64,000 nt of DNA from the NCBI GenBank assembly GCA_014378465.1, contig JACMNQ010000035.1, positions 58,965 to 122,964 on the forward strand, read 5' to 3'. Both the position numbers and the translations under genes were made by a program. This DNA comes from Oligoflexia bacterium (GTDB taxonomy: Bacteria; Bdellovibrionota; UBA1018). Under the pieces are notes generated by a model. That model saw only the letters and a program-made list of their open reading frames with translations. It ran no database searches and was not told the origin of the DNA. This document shows, piece after piece, positions 7,669-17,645 of the stretch; position 1 is the first letter of the stretch; each line of letters opens with the position of its first letter.

Positions 7669-9054
7669 ATGCTCGTGCGCAAACGGATCACACCTTGGAC
7701 CAGAATTTTCTTGTTAAGCGCCTTTGCGCTCGTACCGGTGGCTGACGCTTCCTGCCCGGACGCACTTCTTCCGGAGCCAAACTGCGCTTCCGGTTGCACG
7801 CCCGTGACGAACATCACCACTCTCACGATCGGCAAGGATGACATTTACTGCGTGAAGGCCGGTGTCACGGCCACCATCGGTACCATCAACATGGACGGCG
7901 GAGACTTTCTGATCTGCGGTGACGCGAAAATCGCGAACTTCGTTTCGAAGAAGAATGCGAAGAAGGCGACCTTCAACGTGGGCACCGCGGGAAATCTGAA
8001 TTTCAACGGTTCAGGCATCAACGTCAACGGTCACACTCTGATCTCCAACCGGGGACACATCACTTCTTCCGCCGACATCACGCTGCAGGATGAAGGCAGT
8101 GCCATCGTCAACGGGGGCGGTTTCATCATGAGTCCGACCACCCAGTTCACCATGAATGGCCAGAACAGCAGCTTTTCCAATTACCGGGATGCAAGCTTCG
8201 GCAAGATCTACGCACAGGACAGTCATGGCAACGGCAGGGGAGAAATCTGTCTGGATGGCGGCAGCACGACATTCACCAAGGACTTCAACATGATTCAGAA
8301 CAATGTAGTGTCATCAAGTGGCACCGGCCCCGCCTGCTTCTCCTTCAGCGGAGTGGGAGATTTTCAGAACATCGCGTCCTTCGCCAACTCAACCCTCATC
8401 AACATCTGCCAGCGCGCCACCGCCACCACGGTCCCGGCCAATGCGGGCACTCACTGGGGCCAGGCCCAGGTCAAGACGAACTGCACCAGCTGCGGTGGCC
8501 CCCTGCCAGTGGAACTCACTCGTTTTGCGGCAAAAAACTTCGGTTCCGGCGTTTCGCTCGATTGGGAAACCGCGAGTGAAAAGAACAGCCTGAGATTCGG
8601 GGTTGAAAGATCCGAAGATGGTCAGAAATTCACGAATCTCACCTATGTCAACGCCGCCGGCACCAGCTCCAGCAGGCACACTTACCACGCTGATGACAAA
8701 AATCCGTCCAAAGGCACCTCGTACTATCGACTCGCCCAGGAAGACAATGACGGAACGAAACAGTACTCCCAGGTGATCGCGATCGCGCGTGGCCAGACCG
8801 AAGACCTCGATCTCGGCCTCAACTCAACGGATGCCAATACCGTTCGCTTCATGAGCAAGGACTTTGGATCCTTCAAGAATGCGGATGTTTCGATCTATAC
8901 CGCGAATGGTGCTCTCGTTTATCACGGAAAAATCAGTCCCGACCAGGAACTCTATGACATCCATGTCCCGAACTCGATGAATCCCGGGATGTACATCATG
9001 CGAGTGACGACGGAAAACGGCGCTCACCTCGCTCCCAAGTTCATTCGTCAGTGA
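7669..9054 (+). CDS. Secreted protein with T9SS-substrate-like C-terminal region
   Basis: 461 residues from the ATG at 7669, which has AGGAG nine bases upstream; an in-frame ATG at 7648 lacks a good ribosome site. The signal peptide (MLVRKRITPWTRIFLL...VADA) leads into a Cys-containing Gly/Asn-rich region suggesting repeated beta-strands ('LNFNGSGINVNGHTLI'). From about 8504 comes 'LPVELTRFAAKNFGSGV', then 'LDWETASEKNSLRFGVERS' and 'GTSYYRLAQEDNDGTKQYS'. This arrangement is typical of Bacteroidota secreted proteins. The last 70 residues ('DVSIYTANGALVYHG', 'MNPGMYIMRV', 'PKFIRQ') resemble a type A T9SS sorting domain. Resemblance is by pattern only. No por/spr genes are visible. Function unknown; surface structural or adhesive roles fit. 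Confidence 0.8.
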   Translation: MLVRKRITPWTRIFLLSAFALVPVADASCPDALLPEPNCASGCTPVTNITTLTIGKDDIYCVKAGVTATIGTINMDGGDFLICGDAKIANFVSKKNAKKATFNVGTAGNLNFNGSGINVNGHTLISNRGHITSSADITLQDEGSAIVNGGGFIMSPTTQFTMNGQNSSFSNYRDASFGKIYAQDSHGNGRGEICLDGGSTTFTKDFNMIQNNVVSSSGTGPACFSFSGVGDFQNIASFANSTLINICQRATATTVPANAGTHWGQAQVKTNCTSCGGPLPVELTRFAAKNFGSGVSLDWETASEKNSLRFGVERSEDGQKFTNLTYVNAAGTSSSRHTYHADDKNPSKGTSYYRLAQEDNDGTKQYSQVIAIARGQTEDLDLGLNSTDANTVRFMSKDFGSFKNADVSIYTANGALVYHGKISPDQELYDIHVPNSMNPGMYIMRVTTENGAHLAPKFIRQ

Positions 9055-9076
9055 AAGAATTCCTTCGAGATGATTC

Positions 9077-9105
9077 GGGCCTCGGGGACAGTGTCCCCGG
9101 GGCCC
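9077..9105. terminator. Intrinsic terminator between convergent genes
   Basis: GC-rich arms 9077-9089 and 9093-9105 pair with one mismatch. TTTCCATTTT follows on the plus strand. It sits between the T9SS-like gene and serC. Confidence 0.75.
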
Positions 9106-9114
9106 TTTCCATTT

Positions 9115-10212
9115 TCAGCGCAGCGCGAAGCGATGAAGGTACTCGGCCAGTGCCTGGGCGCCGGCTTCAGGAAATGCATTGTAAACCGAAGCTCGAAAGC
9201 CCCCGACCGAGCGATGCCCTTTGAGTCCGTCCATCCCCAGCTTCCCGGCACCTTTCAGAAATTCTGACTCAAGGGAGACATCCCGCAATCTGAAAGTGAT
9301 GTTCATGAGTGAACGATCTTCTTTCACGCTCACAGTCGGATCATAGAATGAAGGGTATGCGTCCAGTGCCTGGTAGATCAGCTGCGCTTTGCGACGATTT
9401 CTTTCCTCGATTTTTGAGAGACCCCCTTCAGCTTCAATCCATTTCAGAACCAGGCCGAGAGTGTAGATCGCGAAGACGGGAGGAGTGTTGTAGAGCGAGT
9501 CGGCATCGGCGTGAGTCCTGTACCTCAGCAGAGTCGGGCCATTTTCGTTCGCTTTGGCCAGAAACTCCTTTTTGATCACGACCACAGTCACCCCTGCCGG
9601 CCCCAGATTTTTCTGCGCGCCCGCGTAGATCATCGCAAATTTCGAAAAATCGATCCTGCGGCTGAGGATATCCGAACTTGCATCAGCGATCAGAGGCAGG
9701 CCCGCGACATCAGGCCATTGATGAAACTGCGTGCCTTCAATCGTGTTGTTGGTGGTGAGGTGCACATACTTCGCATTCGCTGAGAACGTCAGTGCTTGAG
9801 GAATCCGCGTGAACTTTTCAGATTCAGAATTTCCGGCGACATGGACTTCTCCAAACTTCTTCGCCTCTTTCATCGCTTTGGCGCTCCACTCACCCGTGTG
9901 AATATAATCGGCGGTTTCGCCCGCTTTCAGAAAATTCATGGGCAACATGGCAAACTGCAGACTCGCGCCGCCTCCCAGAAACAGGACCGTGTACTCATCA
10001 CCGCTGAGTCCCATGATTTTCAGCAATCGATCTCTCGCGCCGAACTGAATGGCTTCGTAATCCATCCCCCGGTGGCTCACTTCCAGGATCGACATCCCGG
10101 AGGTCCCCAGTTCAAGAACGCCACGACTCGCTTCTTCAAGAACAGGGACCGGCAGGATGGAAGGGCCGGCGCCGAAGTTATAAATGCGTCTGGGAGGTGT
10201 CATGGATGTCAT
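9115..10212 (-). CDS. serC: Phosphoserine aminotransferase
   Basis: 365 residues from ATG 10212, or 362 (the classical SerC length) from ATG 10203. SerC transfers an amino group from glutamate to 3-phosphohydroxypyruvate in serine synthesis and also acts in pyridoxal-phosphate synthesis. The fold starts 'YNFGAGPSILP'. The PLP lysine is in 'AGAQKNLGPAGV', and 'GHRSVGGFRASVYN' near the C-terminus is a SerC hallmark. The much longer frame to 10335 has no family support. It is divergent from an aminotransferase-serA-purA operon, so two steps of serine synthesis share this intergenic region. Confidence 0.96.
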   Translation of the reverse strand: MTSMTPPRRIYNFGAGPSILPVPVLEEASRGVLELGTSGMSILEVSHRGMDYEAIQFGARDRLLKIMGLSGDEYTVLFLGGGASLQFAMLPMNFLKAGETADYIHTGEWSAKAMKEAKKFGEVHVAGNSESEKFTRIPQALTFSANAKYVHLTTNNTIEGTQFHQWPDVAGLPLIADASSDILSRRIDFSKFAMIYAGAQKNLGPAGVTVVVIKKEFLAKANENGPTLLRYRTHADADSLYNTPPVFAIYTLGLVLKWIEAEGGLSKIEERNRRKAQLIYQALDAYPSFYDPTVSVKEDRSLMNITFRLRDVSLESEFLKGAGKLGMDGLKGHRSVGGFRASVYNAFPEAGAQALAEYLHRFALR

Positions 10213-10394
10213 GCGAGGTGTTCTCTTGGTGTCTTGCGTCTGCGCCAGAAGGCGAACGAATAGTGGCGCTTTCAGCTTACTGAGAATGCTCAGGTGAGTC
10301 CATTTCAAAGGCCTCCATCCGAGTGGAATGCTCAACGGATATGACTTTATGCGTTATCAGGGCAAGCTCGTACAACCGTGTGATTCTGGGTGTT

Positions 10395-10443
10395 CCGAGG
10401 TACTCTTTTGTTGCCTCAGGACGAACAAAAAGAGTAAGTTCGG
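10395..10443 (+). promoter_or_regulatory. Leader hairpin ahead of the aminotransferase-serA-purA operon
   Basis: ACTCTTTT-GTT (from 10402) and AACAAAAAGAGT (10424-10435) pair. The stem can extend at its base through CCGA (10395-10398) and TTCGG (10439-10443). It ends 10 bases before the start codon, where it could mask translation initiation or act as an attenuator. It also lies between divergent serC and this operon, so a DNA operator is an alternative. Confidence 0.45.
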
Positions 10444-10453
10444 GCTTCAAGTC

Positions 10454-11611
10454 ATGAAAAAAACTTACCTGCTGACTCCTGGCCCGACGCCGATTCCGGA
10501 ATCCGTCTCTTCCATCTTTGCCCGGCCGCTCATCCACCACCGCACTCCTGAATTTCAGATCCTCCTCGAAGACGTGCGCGGCGGACTGAAGACCGTCTTC
10601 CAGACCACCCAGGAAGTGATCCTCATCGCCGGCTCCGGCACTGCCGCGATGGACGCCGCCGTCTGCAACCTTTTCTCCAAAGGCGAAAAAGTCATCACCA
10701 TCAATGGCGGCAAGTTCGGTGAGCGCTGGACGAAGGTCTGCCAGGCCTACGGTGTCAACGCGGTTGAACTCAAGGTCCAGTGGGGAGAAGCCGTCTCTCT
10801 CTCTGAGCTTCAGAAGTTCGTCGCTCAGCATTCGGACGCCAGCGCGATTCTGTTTCAGGCGTCCGAAACTTCCACGGGCGTGAAGATGCCGACGCAGGAG
10901 ATCTGCGCCCTGGCGAAAAAATCCGGCATGCTTTCCGTCTGTGACTCCATCACCGCTCTCGGAGTCTTTGACCTGCCGATGGACCGCTGGGAAATCGATG
11001 TTCTGATGACCGGCTCTCAGAAGGCCTTGATGATCCCTCCGGGGCTCGCTTTCATCGCTCTCAGCGACAAAGCCTGGAAAAAATCGGAATCATCGGACCT
11101 CCCTCACTTTTACTTTGATCTGGCCAAGGAACGAAAGGCACTTCTGAAGAATCAGACGGCCTGGACGCCGGCCACCTCCCTCATTCAGGGACTGCAGGAA
11201 AGCCTGCGCATCCTGAAGGAAGAAGGGCTCGAGAATGTCTTTCAAAGACACGCGCTCCTGGCCCTGGCCACACGCAATGCAATCAAGGCATTGGGTCTCG
11301 AAGTTCTGGCCGAGAAGAGTCCGTCTTCAGCCGTCACGGGTGTACGAGTCCCGGCTTCGATCGCGGATGGAAAGAAGATTCCGAAACTGATGCGCGACAA
11401 GTACGGCGTAACGATCGCGGGCGGTCAGGATGAGTACGAAGGAAAAATCTTTCGGCTCTCCCATTTCGGTTACTGCAGTTACTTTGACATCACCACTGGC
11501 ATCTCCTGCCTTGAACTCGTGCTTCACGAACTCGGACACCCGGTCATTTTCGGGACCGGAGTGGGGGCCGTGCTGAAAACGTTCGCGGAATCGAAATTCG
11601 TCATCAAATGA
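10454..11611 (+). CDS. Class V aminotransferase (alanine-glyoxylate/serine-pyruvate type)
   Basis: 385 residues from ATG 10454 (MKKTYLLTPGPTPIPES). 'TPGPT.IP' at the N-terminus and 'MTGSQKALMIPPGLAFIALS' with the PLP lysine mark the alanine-glyoxylate/serine-pyruvate/serine-glyoxylate group of PLP enzymes. It is distinct from SerC. Followed after 27 bp by serA and then purA, it likely takes part in serine or glycine metabolism, either as a second route from hydroxypyruvate or phosphohydroxypyruvate or as a serine-glyoxylate interconversion enzyme. In-frame sequence back to 10328 lacks homology and overlaps the leader hairpin. The ribosome site is weak, which fits structural control. Confidence 0.9.
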   Translation: MKKTYLLTPGPTPIPESVSSIFARPLIHHRTPEFQILLEDVRGGLKTVFQTTQEVILIAGSGTAAMDAAVCNLFSKGEKVITINGGKFGERWTKVCQAYGVNAVELKVQWGEAVSLSELQKFVAQHSDASAILFQASETSTGVKMPTQEICALAKKSGMLSVCDSITALGVFDLPMDRWEIDVLMTGSQKALMIPPGLAFIALSDKAWKKSESSDLPHFYFDLAKERKALLKNQTAWTPATSLIQGLQESLRILKEEGLENVFQRHALLALATRNAIKALGLEVLAEKSPSSAVTGVRVPASIADGKKIPKLMRDKYGVTIAGGQDEYEGKIFRLSHFGYCSYFDITTGISCLELVLHELGHPVIFGTGVGAVLKTFAESKFVIK

Positions 11612-11638
11612 ACTGGCCCAATTGAACTGGAAAAAACC

Positions 11639-12616
11639 ATGACTTCGAAAACGAAAATTCTGATCACTGATGGACTCGCTTCGCAGGGAGTGGATATTCT
11701 CAGGGACGTCGCGGATTTTGAAATTGATCTGAGGCTGGCGACTCCTCAGGAGGAATTGGCGCGGATCATCGGCAACTACGATGCCATGATCACCCGCTCA
11801 GCCACGACGCTGACCTCGGGCATGATCGACAAGGCCACTCGCATGAAACTCATCGTGCGCGCAGGCACCGGAGTCGACAACATTGACATCCCGTTTGCGA
11901 CCACGAAACAGATCGCCGTCATGAATACGGCGGCTGCCAATTCCCTTGCGGCTGCCGAACAGACTTTGGCCCTGCTTTTTTCAGTGGTCCGGCACATCCC
12001 GCAATCCGCCGCGCTGCTGAAGTCCGGAAAATGGGACCGGGGCGACACTTTCATGGGCTATGAGATCACGGGCAGAACCCTGGCAGTGATCGGTCTGGGC
12101 AACATCGGTCGCATCGTCGCGGAAAAAGCGGTCGGGCTCGGAATGAGAGTCATCGGCTACGACCCGAAGTACTCGCAGGCTTCTCAGATCAACAGTCGCC
12201 TCGCGCAGACGGACAATTTCAAGATCGTGTCCTCGATTGAAGACGCCATGCGAGGCGCGCACATCGCGACCGTGCATGTGCCGAAGACGAAGGATACGAT
12301 CAATCTCATCAACGCCGAGCGCGTGGCACTCCTTCATGACAAGGGCTTCGTGATCAACTGCTCCCGCGGCGGGATCGTGAACGAGCTTGCGGTCATCGCT
12401 GCAATTGACGGCGGAAAACTCGCTGGCGCGGCGTTTGACGTTTTCGAAAAGGAACCCCCCCAGTTTCCTCAGCCCGTCTTCAATCATCCGAAGATCGTCT
12501 GCGCGGCTCACCTCGGTGCCTCGACTTTCGAAGCCCAGGAGCGAGTGGCATTGACTGCAGTTTCTCAGATGATCGGTTTTTTCAAATGTGGGGAACGTAC
12601 GGGAGTACTCAATTAA
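11639..12616 (+). CDS. serA: D-3-phosphoglycerate dehydrogenase, short form
   Basis: 325 residues, an NAD-dependent D-2-hydroxyacid dehydrogenase. The dinucleotide motif is 'VIGLGNIGRIVAEKA', and the catalytic Arg, Glu and His lie in 'NCSRGGIVNE', 'DVFEKEPP' and 'AAHLGASTFEAQ'. SerA makes 3-phosphohydroxypyruvate, the first committed step to serine. The protein ends soon after the catalytic fold, so it lacks the C-terminal ACT domain that senses serine in longer SerA proteins; feedback would need another mechanism. Its neighbours support the serA call over other hydroxyacid dehydrogenases. It ends directly against the purA ATG. Confidence 0.9.
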   Translation: MTSKTKILITDGLASQGVDILRDVADFEIDLRLATPQEELARIIGNYDAMITRSATTLTSGMIDKATRMKLIVRAGTGVDNIDIPFATTKQIAVMNTAAANSLAAAEQTLALLFSVVRHIPQSAALLKSGKWDRGDTFMGYEITGRTLAVIGLGNIGRIVAEKAVGLGMRVIGYDPKYSQASQINSRLAQTDNFKIVSSIEDAMRGAHIATVHVPKTKDTINLINAERVALLHDKGFVINCSRGGIVNELAVIAAIDGGKLAGAAFDVFEKEPPQFPQPVFNHPKIVCAAHLGASTFEAQERVALTAVSQMIGFFKCGERTGVLN

Positions 12617-13927
<1,311 letters not shown>

Positions 13928-13949
13928 GCCCGGAACGAGCGAAAAAAGA

Positions 13950-13958
13950 TGTTATAAT
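13950..13958 (+). promoter_or_regulatory. Extended -10 promoter candidate for tRNA-Lys
   Basis: TG-T-TATAAT (TATAAT at 13953-13958) lies 24 bp after purA with no good -35 element. The predicted start near 13965 falls within a 7-bp dyad GCAATGC/GCATTGC (13959-13965 and 13979-13985). The tRNA begins about 105 nt further on. Confidence 0.45.
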
Positions 13959-14069
13959 GCAATGCATATAAACTTTGAGCATTGCGGTCGCAGAAACTCT
14001 CTGATAAATCGATATTTCAATTTACGCAGTAGGCTGTCTTCTTGATGACCCATGCGTGATTTTTTGTGC

Positions 14070-14145
14070 GAGACCATAGCTCAGTCGGTAGAGCATCTCA
14101 CTTTTAATGAGAGGGTCGATGGTTCGAACCCATCTGGTCTCACCA
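14070..14145 (+). tRNA. tRNA-Lys, anticodon TTT
   Basis: 76 bases with encoded CCA. Acceptor GAGACCA pairs with TGGTCTC. The D arm is GCTC-AGTCGGTA-GAGC. Anticodon stem TCTCA/TGAGA encloses loop CTTTTAA with TTT at the anticodon. The T arm is GATGG-TTCGAAC-CCATC. All stems pair. It converges on a lipoprotein gene 20 bp downstream. Confidence 0.97.
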
Positions 14146-14164
14146 CTTAAAATCCTTCTCTCCC

Positions 14165-14782
14165 TTACTTCTTCACTCCACTGCCTTCCACATTCTCAAT
14201 CTGGCTCTTCAATGAACTGATGGAACCACCTGGAGCACTGTCGATGGCCTGTCGCAGTTTCGAAACCACAGTATTGAGCGAGAGGTTCAAAGTGTTTCCA
14301 TCCTCAAAATCAACTGCGGGATCAAACTTGAAGCGAAACTCAATGTCCTCAGGCGTCGTCTGACCATTGAAGCTCAGACTGTAGCTCACTCCACAGAGGG
14401 CTTGATCCTTTTTGACCTTGATGCGGATTCTGCTCAGCTTGAAGCCCACCGGCACTTTCACATTCCCCCACGCCTTTTCGATGCCTGCGGTCACGTCGAT
14501 CAGGCCGGGGCTGAACACGATCTCTTCCTGATCTTCTTCCTTCTGGGCTTTTCCGTCTTCATCTTCGAGCTTGATGGTTTTGATGCAGAGTTTGAAGTCG
14601 GTCACGGTGGCCGTTGGAGTGACCGTCGCTGCATCACGTGAATTTGACTGCACGGAAGCTGCTCCCGAGGTTGGATAGGCGGCGCTCTGTACCGTGACGG
14701 AACCGTCACCTTTGCCGCAGGCTGAAAGCGTCAATGACGAAGAGGCAATGAGGAACAGGACTTGGATCGAGGATATTTTCAC
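14165..14782 (-). CDS. Lipoprotein, DUF4382-like
   Basis: 205 residues from a GTG at 14782 with a strong AAGGAG seven bases upstream; upstream in-frame sequence to 14827 is unlikely to be translated. The signal peptide ends in the lipobox 'LTLSAC', so the mature protein should be lipid-anchored at a Cys about 22 residues in. A low-complexity Ser/Thr/Ala linker precedes a domain with 'VTDFKLCIKTIKLED', 'GLIDVTAGIEKAWGNVKVP' and 'GFKLSRIRIKVKKDQ'. This recalls DUF4382 proteins, whose function is unknown. The last 40 residues look helical. No partner is evident. Confidence 0.75.
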   Translation of the reverse strand: MKISSIQVLFLIASSSLTLSACGKGDGSVTVQSAAYPTSGAASVQSNSRDAATVTPTATVTDFKLCIKTIKLEDEDGKAQKEEDQEEIVFSPGLIDVTAGIEKAWGNVKVPVGFKLSRIRIKVKKDQALCGVSYSLSFNGQTTPEDIEFRFKFDPAVDFEDGNTLNLSLNTVVSKLRQAIDSAPGGSISSLKSQIENVEGSGVKK

Positions 14783-14966
14783 GAAATAGCTCCTTGCGAA
14801 CGGATGTTGATCTGAGATGCCATCCAAGGGTAGTGAACAGCGAAGAACGTGTCAAACTGCTTTGACTTCGATCGATTGAAGTCAGGCGGCAAAGATTTCG
14901 ATGAACAGCGAGCGGCTTTAACGGACAGACGCGCCTTGGTGTGCCCCCTGCATATTCACACGGGAC

Positions 14967-16271
14967 ATGTGGATCTACCGCAATCGAACGGAAGCTGGCA
15001 TCATCCTTCATGAGCATCTGAAAGCCCAGGCGCCACCCGTTCCCGTATCTCGAATCGTCGCTTTGCCGCGTGGCGGAGTGGTCGTGGCTCATGAAATCTC
15101 CAAGCGCCTGGCCTTGCCGCTCGACGTGCTGATTGCCCGCAAAATCGGCGCTCCAGGAAATCCTGAATTCGGGATCGGCGCGATCACCGAAGGTGGGATT
15201 GGCTCATTCAGTCCAGAGGCGATCCGAGCTTTCGAACTGACCGACAAGGCGATCGATCGGCTGGTGAGCGAAGAGCAGAAGGAACTGGGCCGCAGAGTCG
15301 AGCTCTACCGAGGCCGCGGCGCTCGCCTGGAACTCAAAGGTGAGGACGTGCTGCTCGTGGATGATGGACTTGCGACTGGAGTGACTGCGGGAGTCGCGAT
15401 CAAATACGCGAAAGAACAAGCCGCCCGCAGCATCACACTCGCGATTCCGGTGGCCGCAGCCGATACCCTCGAATCCCTGCGAATTGAAGTCGACCGGGTG
15501 ATCTGTCCTTCGAGCCCGAAGATTTTCCGTTCGGTGGGCATCTGGTATCAGGATTTTCAGCAGGTCGAAGATGGAGAAGTCTTGGCACTGCTGCAGGAAT
15601 CGGAAGAATACAGACGCGTGGCGGTGGAGCGGGATATCGAAACACCCTTCACGGGGACTCTCAGGGTTCCTCCCGGGGCACGAGGCATCGTCCTCTTCGC
15701 TCATGGCAGCGGCAGCAGTCGTTTCAGCCCGAGAAATCGACAGGTGGCTGAAGAATTCAACCGTCAGGGGCTCGGCACTCTGCTTCTGGATCTGCTGACT
15801 CCCGCTGAAGCCCGGGACCGGAATCAGGTTTTCAACATTCCACTCCTTTCTGAAAGAGTGCGCGAAGCGATTGTCTGGCTTCAGAAACAATCCTTCGCGA
15901 AAAATTTGCCGCTCGGGATCTTTGGCGCAAGCACGGGAGCTGCGGCAGCGCTTTGCGCCGCGGCGGAGCTGGGTTCAGAAATTTCTGCAGTCGTCAGTCG
16001 CGGAGGACGTCCCGATCTGGCGGATTCAGAATCTCTGAAAAAAGTGAAGGCACCGACTCTCCTCATCGTTGGCGGGGACGATCACGACGTATTTGAACTG
16101 AACCGTCAGGCTTCACGCGAGATCCCGCACAGTCGCGTCCTCGTCATTGCCGGGGCCACCCACCTCTTCGAGGAAACAGGGGCCATGGAAAAGGTGGCCG
16201 AAGCGGCTGCCCACTGGTTTCAGAATGAATTCAAAAAAGGAGCTTCAGATGAGATCAAGTCCGCTGCCTGA
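14967..16271 (+). CDS. Phosphoribosyltransferase-alpha/beta hydrolase fusion protein
   Basis: 434 residues in two domains. Residues 1-210 form a type I phosphoribosyltransferase fold with 'ALPRGGVVVA' and the PRPP-binding loop 'VLLVDDGLATGVTA'. Residues about 235-430 form a dienelactone-hydrolase-like domain with oxyanion segment 'LFAHGSGSSR', nucleophile Ser in 'GIFGASTGAAA', Asp in 'VGGDDHDVF' and His in 'AGATHLFEE'. Such fusions occur in many bacteria but their substrate is not established. The stop overlaps the next start (16249), and the partner is an erythromycin-esterase-like protein, a pairing that recurs across genomes. Small-molecule modification under stress is a reasonable guess. 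Confidence 0.9.
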   Translation: MWIYRNRTEAGIILHEHLKAQAPPVPVSRIVALPRGGVVVAHEISKRLALPLDVLIARKIGAPGNPEFGIGAITEGGIGSFSPEAIRAFELTDKAIDRLVSEEQKELGRRVELYRGRGARLELKGEDVLLVDDGLATGVTAGVAIKYAKEQAARSITLAIPVAAADTLESLRIEVDRVICPSSPKIFRSVGIWYQDFQQVEDGEVLALLQESEEYRRVAVERDIETPFTGTLRVPPGARGIVLFAHGSGSSRFSPRNRQVAEEFNRQGLGTLLLDLLTPAEARDRNQVFNIPLLSERVREAIVWLQKQSFAKNLPLGIFGASTGAAAALCAAAELGSEISAVVSRGGRPDLADSESLKKVKAPTLLIVGGDDHDVFELNRQASREIPHSRVLVIAGATHLFEETGAMEKVAEAAAHWFQNEFKKGASDEIKSAA

Positions 16272-17580
16272 GGAAAAAGCCGAGTCCATGGTCCACGAAA
16301 TCTCACAGCGCTCTCATCCGGTGGGAGCCGTAAAGGACCTGGGTCCCCTGATTGAACGCCTGAGCCAGTCCAACATCGTGATGCTGGGAGAAGCCAGTCA
16401 CGGCACCCATGAATTCTATGAGTGGCGCCGACTCATCTCGGAGTGGCTCGTGGTGAAACACGGCTTCAAGGCCATTGCAGTCGAAGGTGACTGGCCGGCT
16501 TGCCGCCAGGTGGATGATTACGTCCAGAATTCTCCCACAAACACTCGCGACAGTGCTCGGCAGGTGCTGGAGAGCTTCAGACGCTGGCCGACCTGGATGT
16601 GGTCCAACACCGAAGTGGTTCGACTTGCCGAATGGATGAAGTCGCACAACCGATCCGTTGGAGGAGAGGATCTCAAGGTCGGATTCTATGGTCTGGACGT
16701 CTACTCGATGTTCGAATCCATCCACGAGGTCATCCATGGACTGAAAAAGATCAATCCATTTCTGGCCCGCCGGTTTCAGAACTACTACTCATGTTTTGAC
16801 CGGTATCAGGCCAACGAAAAGGCCTACGTGAGAAGTCTCCTGGAAGTCCAGGGGTGCGAGGAGGCGGTGAAGCGCGTGCTTCATGACCTGATCGCCGCTC
16901 GAAAGCAGTCCCGGTGGAATCATCGGGATGCGCTGGATCTCGAACAGAACGCCCTGGTCGTGAAAAATGCCGAAAGCTACTACCGGGCGATGATTCATGC
17001 GGATGACTTTTCCTGGAACGTGCGGGATCAGCACATGCTGGAGACGCTTGAAACTCTGATCGCGCAAAAATCGAAAGTGATCGTCTGGGCCCACAATACT
17101 CACATCGGTGATCATCGTGCGACGGACATGCATGAAGCGGGAATGGTCAATCTCGGAGGACTGGCGCGAGAGAAATGGGGTCATGATCAGGTGGCTCTCG
17201 TCGGGTTCGGCACTCACCAGGGCACCGTGATCGCTTCCCGTGCCTGGGATGGGCCGATTCAGAAAATGCAGGTTCCGCCTTCGACAGCGGGGAGCTACGA
17301 CTCCCTCTTTCACGAAGCGGCGGTTCGGATGAAGACGCCCTGCCTCTATTCACTTTTGGGAAAAACGGCCCAGTCCGGGATTCTCGCGGAAAGGCACGGA
17401 CAAAGAGCGATCGGAGTGGTCTATGATCCTGCCCATGAGCGCTACGGCAATTACGTTCCAACTTCACTGGCCCACCGCTATGACGCATTCTTCTTCATCG
17501 ATGAAACCCGAGCGCTGCAGCCTTTGATCCAGGAATTTGATCATTCGGAATTGCCTGAGACCTGGCCGCAGGGACAGTGA
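16249..17580 (+). CDS. Erythromycin esterase family protein
   Basis: 443 residues from ATG 16249, which has GGAG eight bases upstream inside the preceding gene. The EreA/EreB-type fold is shown by 'MLGEASHGTHEFYEWR' near the N-terminus, 'IAVEGDWPACRQVDDYV', 'WMKSHN' and 'VIVWAHNTHIGDHRA', which carry the conserved His/Glu set. True macrolide esterases hydrolyse the lactone ring, but most chromosomal members of this family have no known substrate. The operon link to a phosphoribosyltransferase-hydrolase fusion suggests a shared metabolite rather than antibiotic resistance. Confidence 0.88.
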   Translation: MRSSPLPEEKAESMVHEISQRSHPVGAVKDLGPLIERLSQSNIVMLGEASHGTHEFYEWRRLISEWLVVKHGFKAIAVEGDWPACRQVDDYVQNSPTNTRDSARQVLESFRRWPTWMWSNTEVVRLAEWMKSHNRSVGGEDLKVGFYGLDVYSMFESIHEVIHGLKKINPFLARRFQNYYSCFDRYQANEKAYVRSLLEVQGCEEAVKRVLHDLIAARKQSRWNHRDALDLEQNALVVKNAESYYRAMIHADDFSWNVRDQHMLETLETLIAQKSKVIVWAHNTHIGDHRATDMHEAGMVNLGGLAREKWGHDQVALVGFGTHQGTVIASRAWDGPIQKMQVPPSTAGSYDSLFHEAAVRMKTPCLYSLLGKTAQSGILAERHGQRAIGVVYDPAHERYGNYVPTSLAHRYDAFFFIDETRALQPLIQEFDHSELPETWPQGQ

Positions 17581-17645
17581 AGGTCGGGATCCTGCCGGAT
17601 TGTGCTTGATTCGCGCCCAGTCAGATTCTAGAACTGACTTCACTC

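Noticed and set aside
16249..17580. Macrolide resistance gene
   Set aside because: Family membership alone does not show macrolide hydrolysis, and the operon partner points to a metabolic role.
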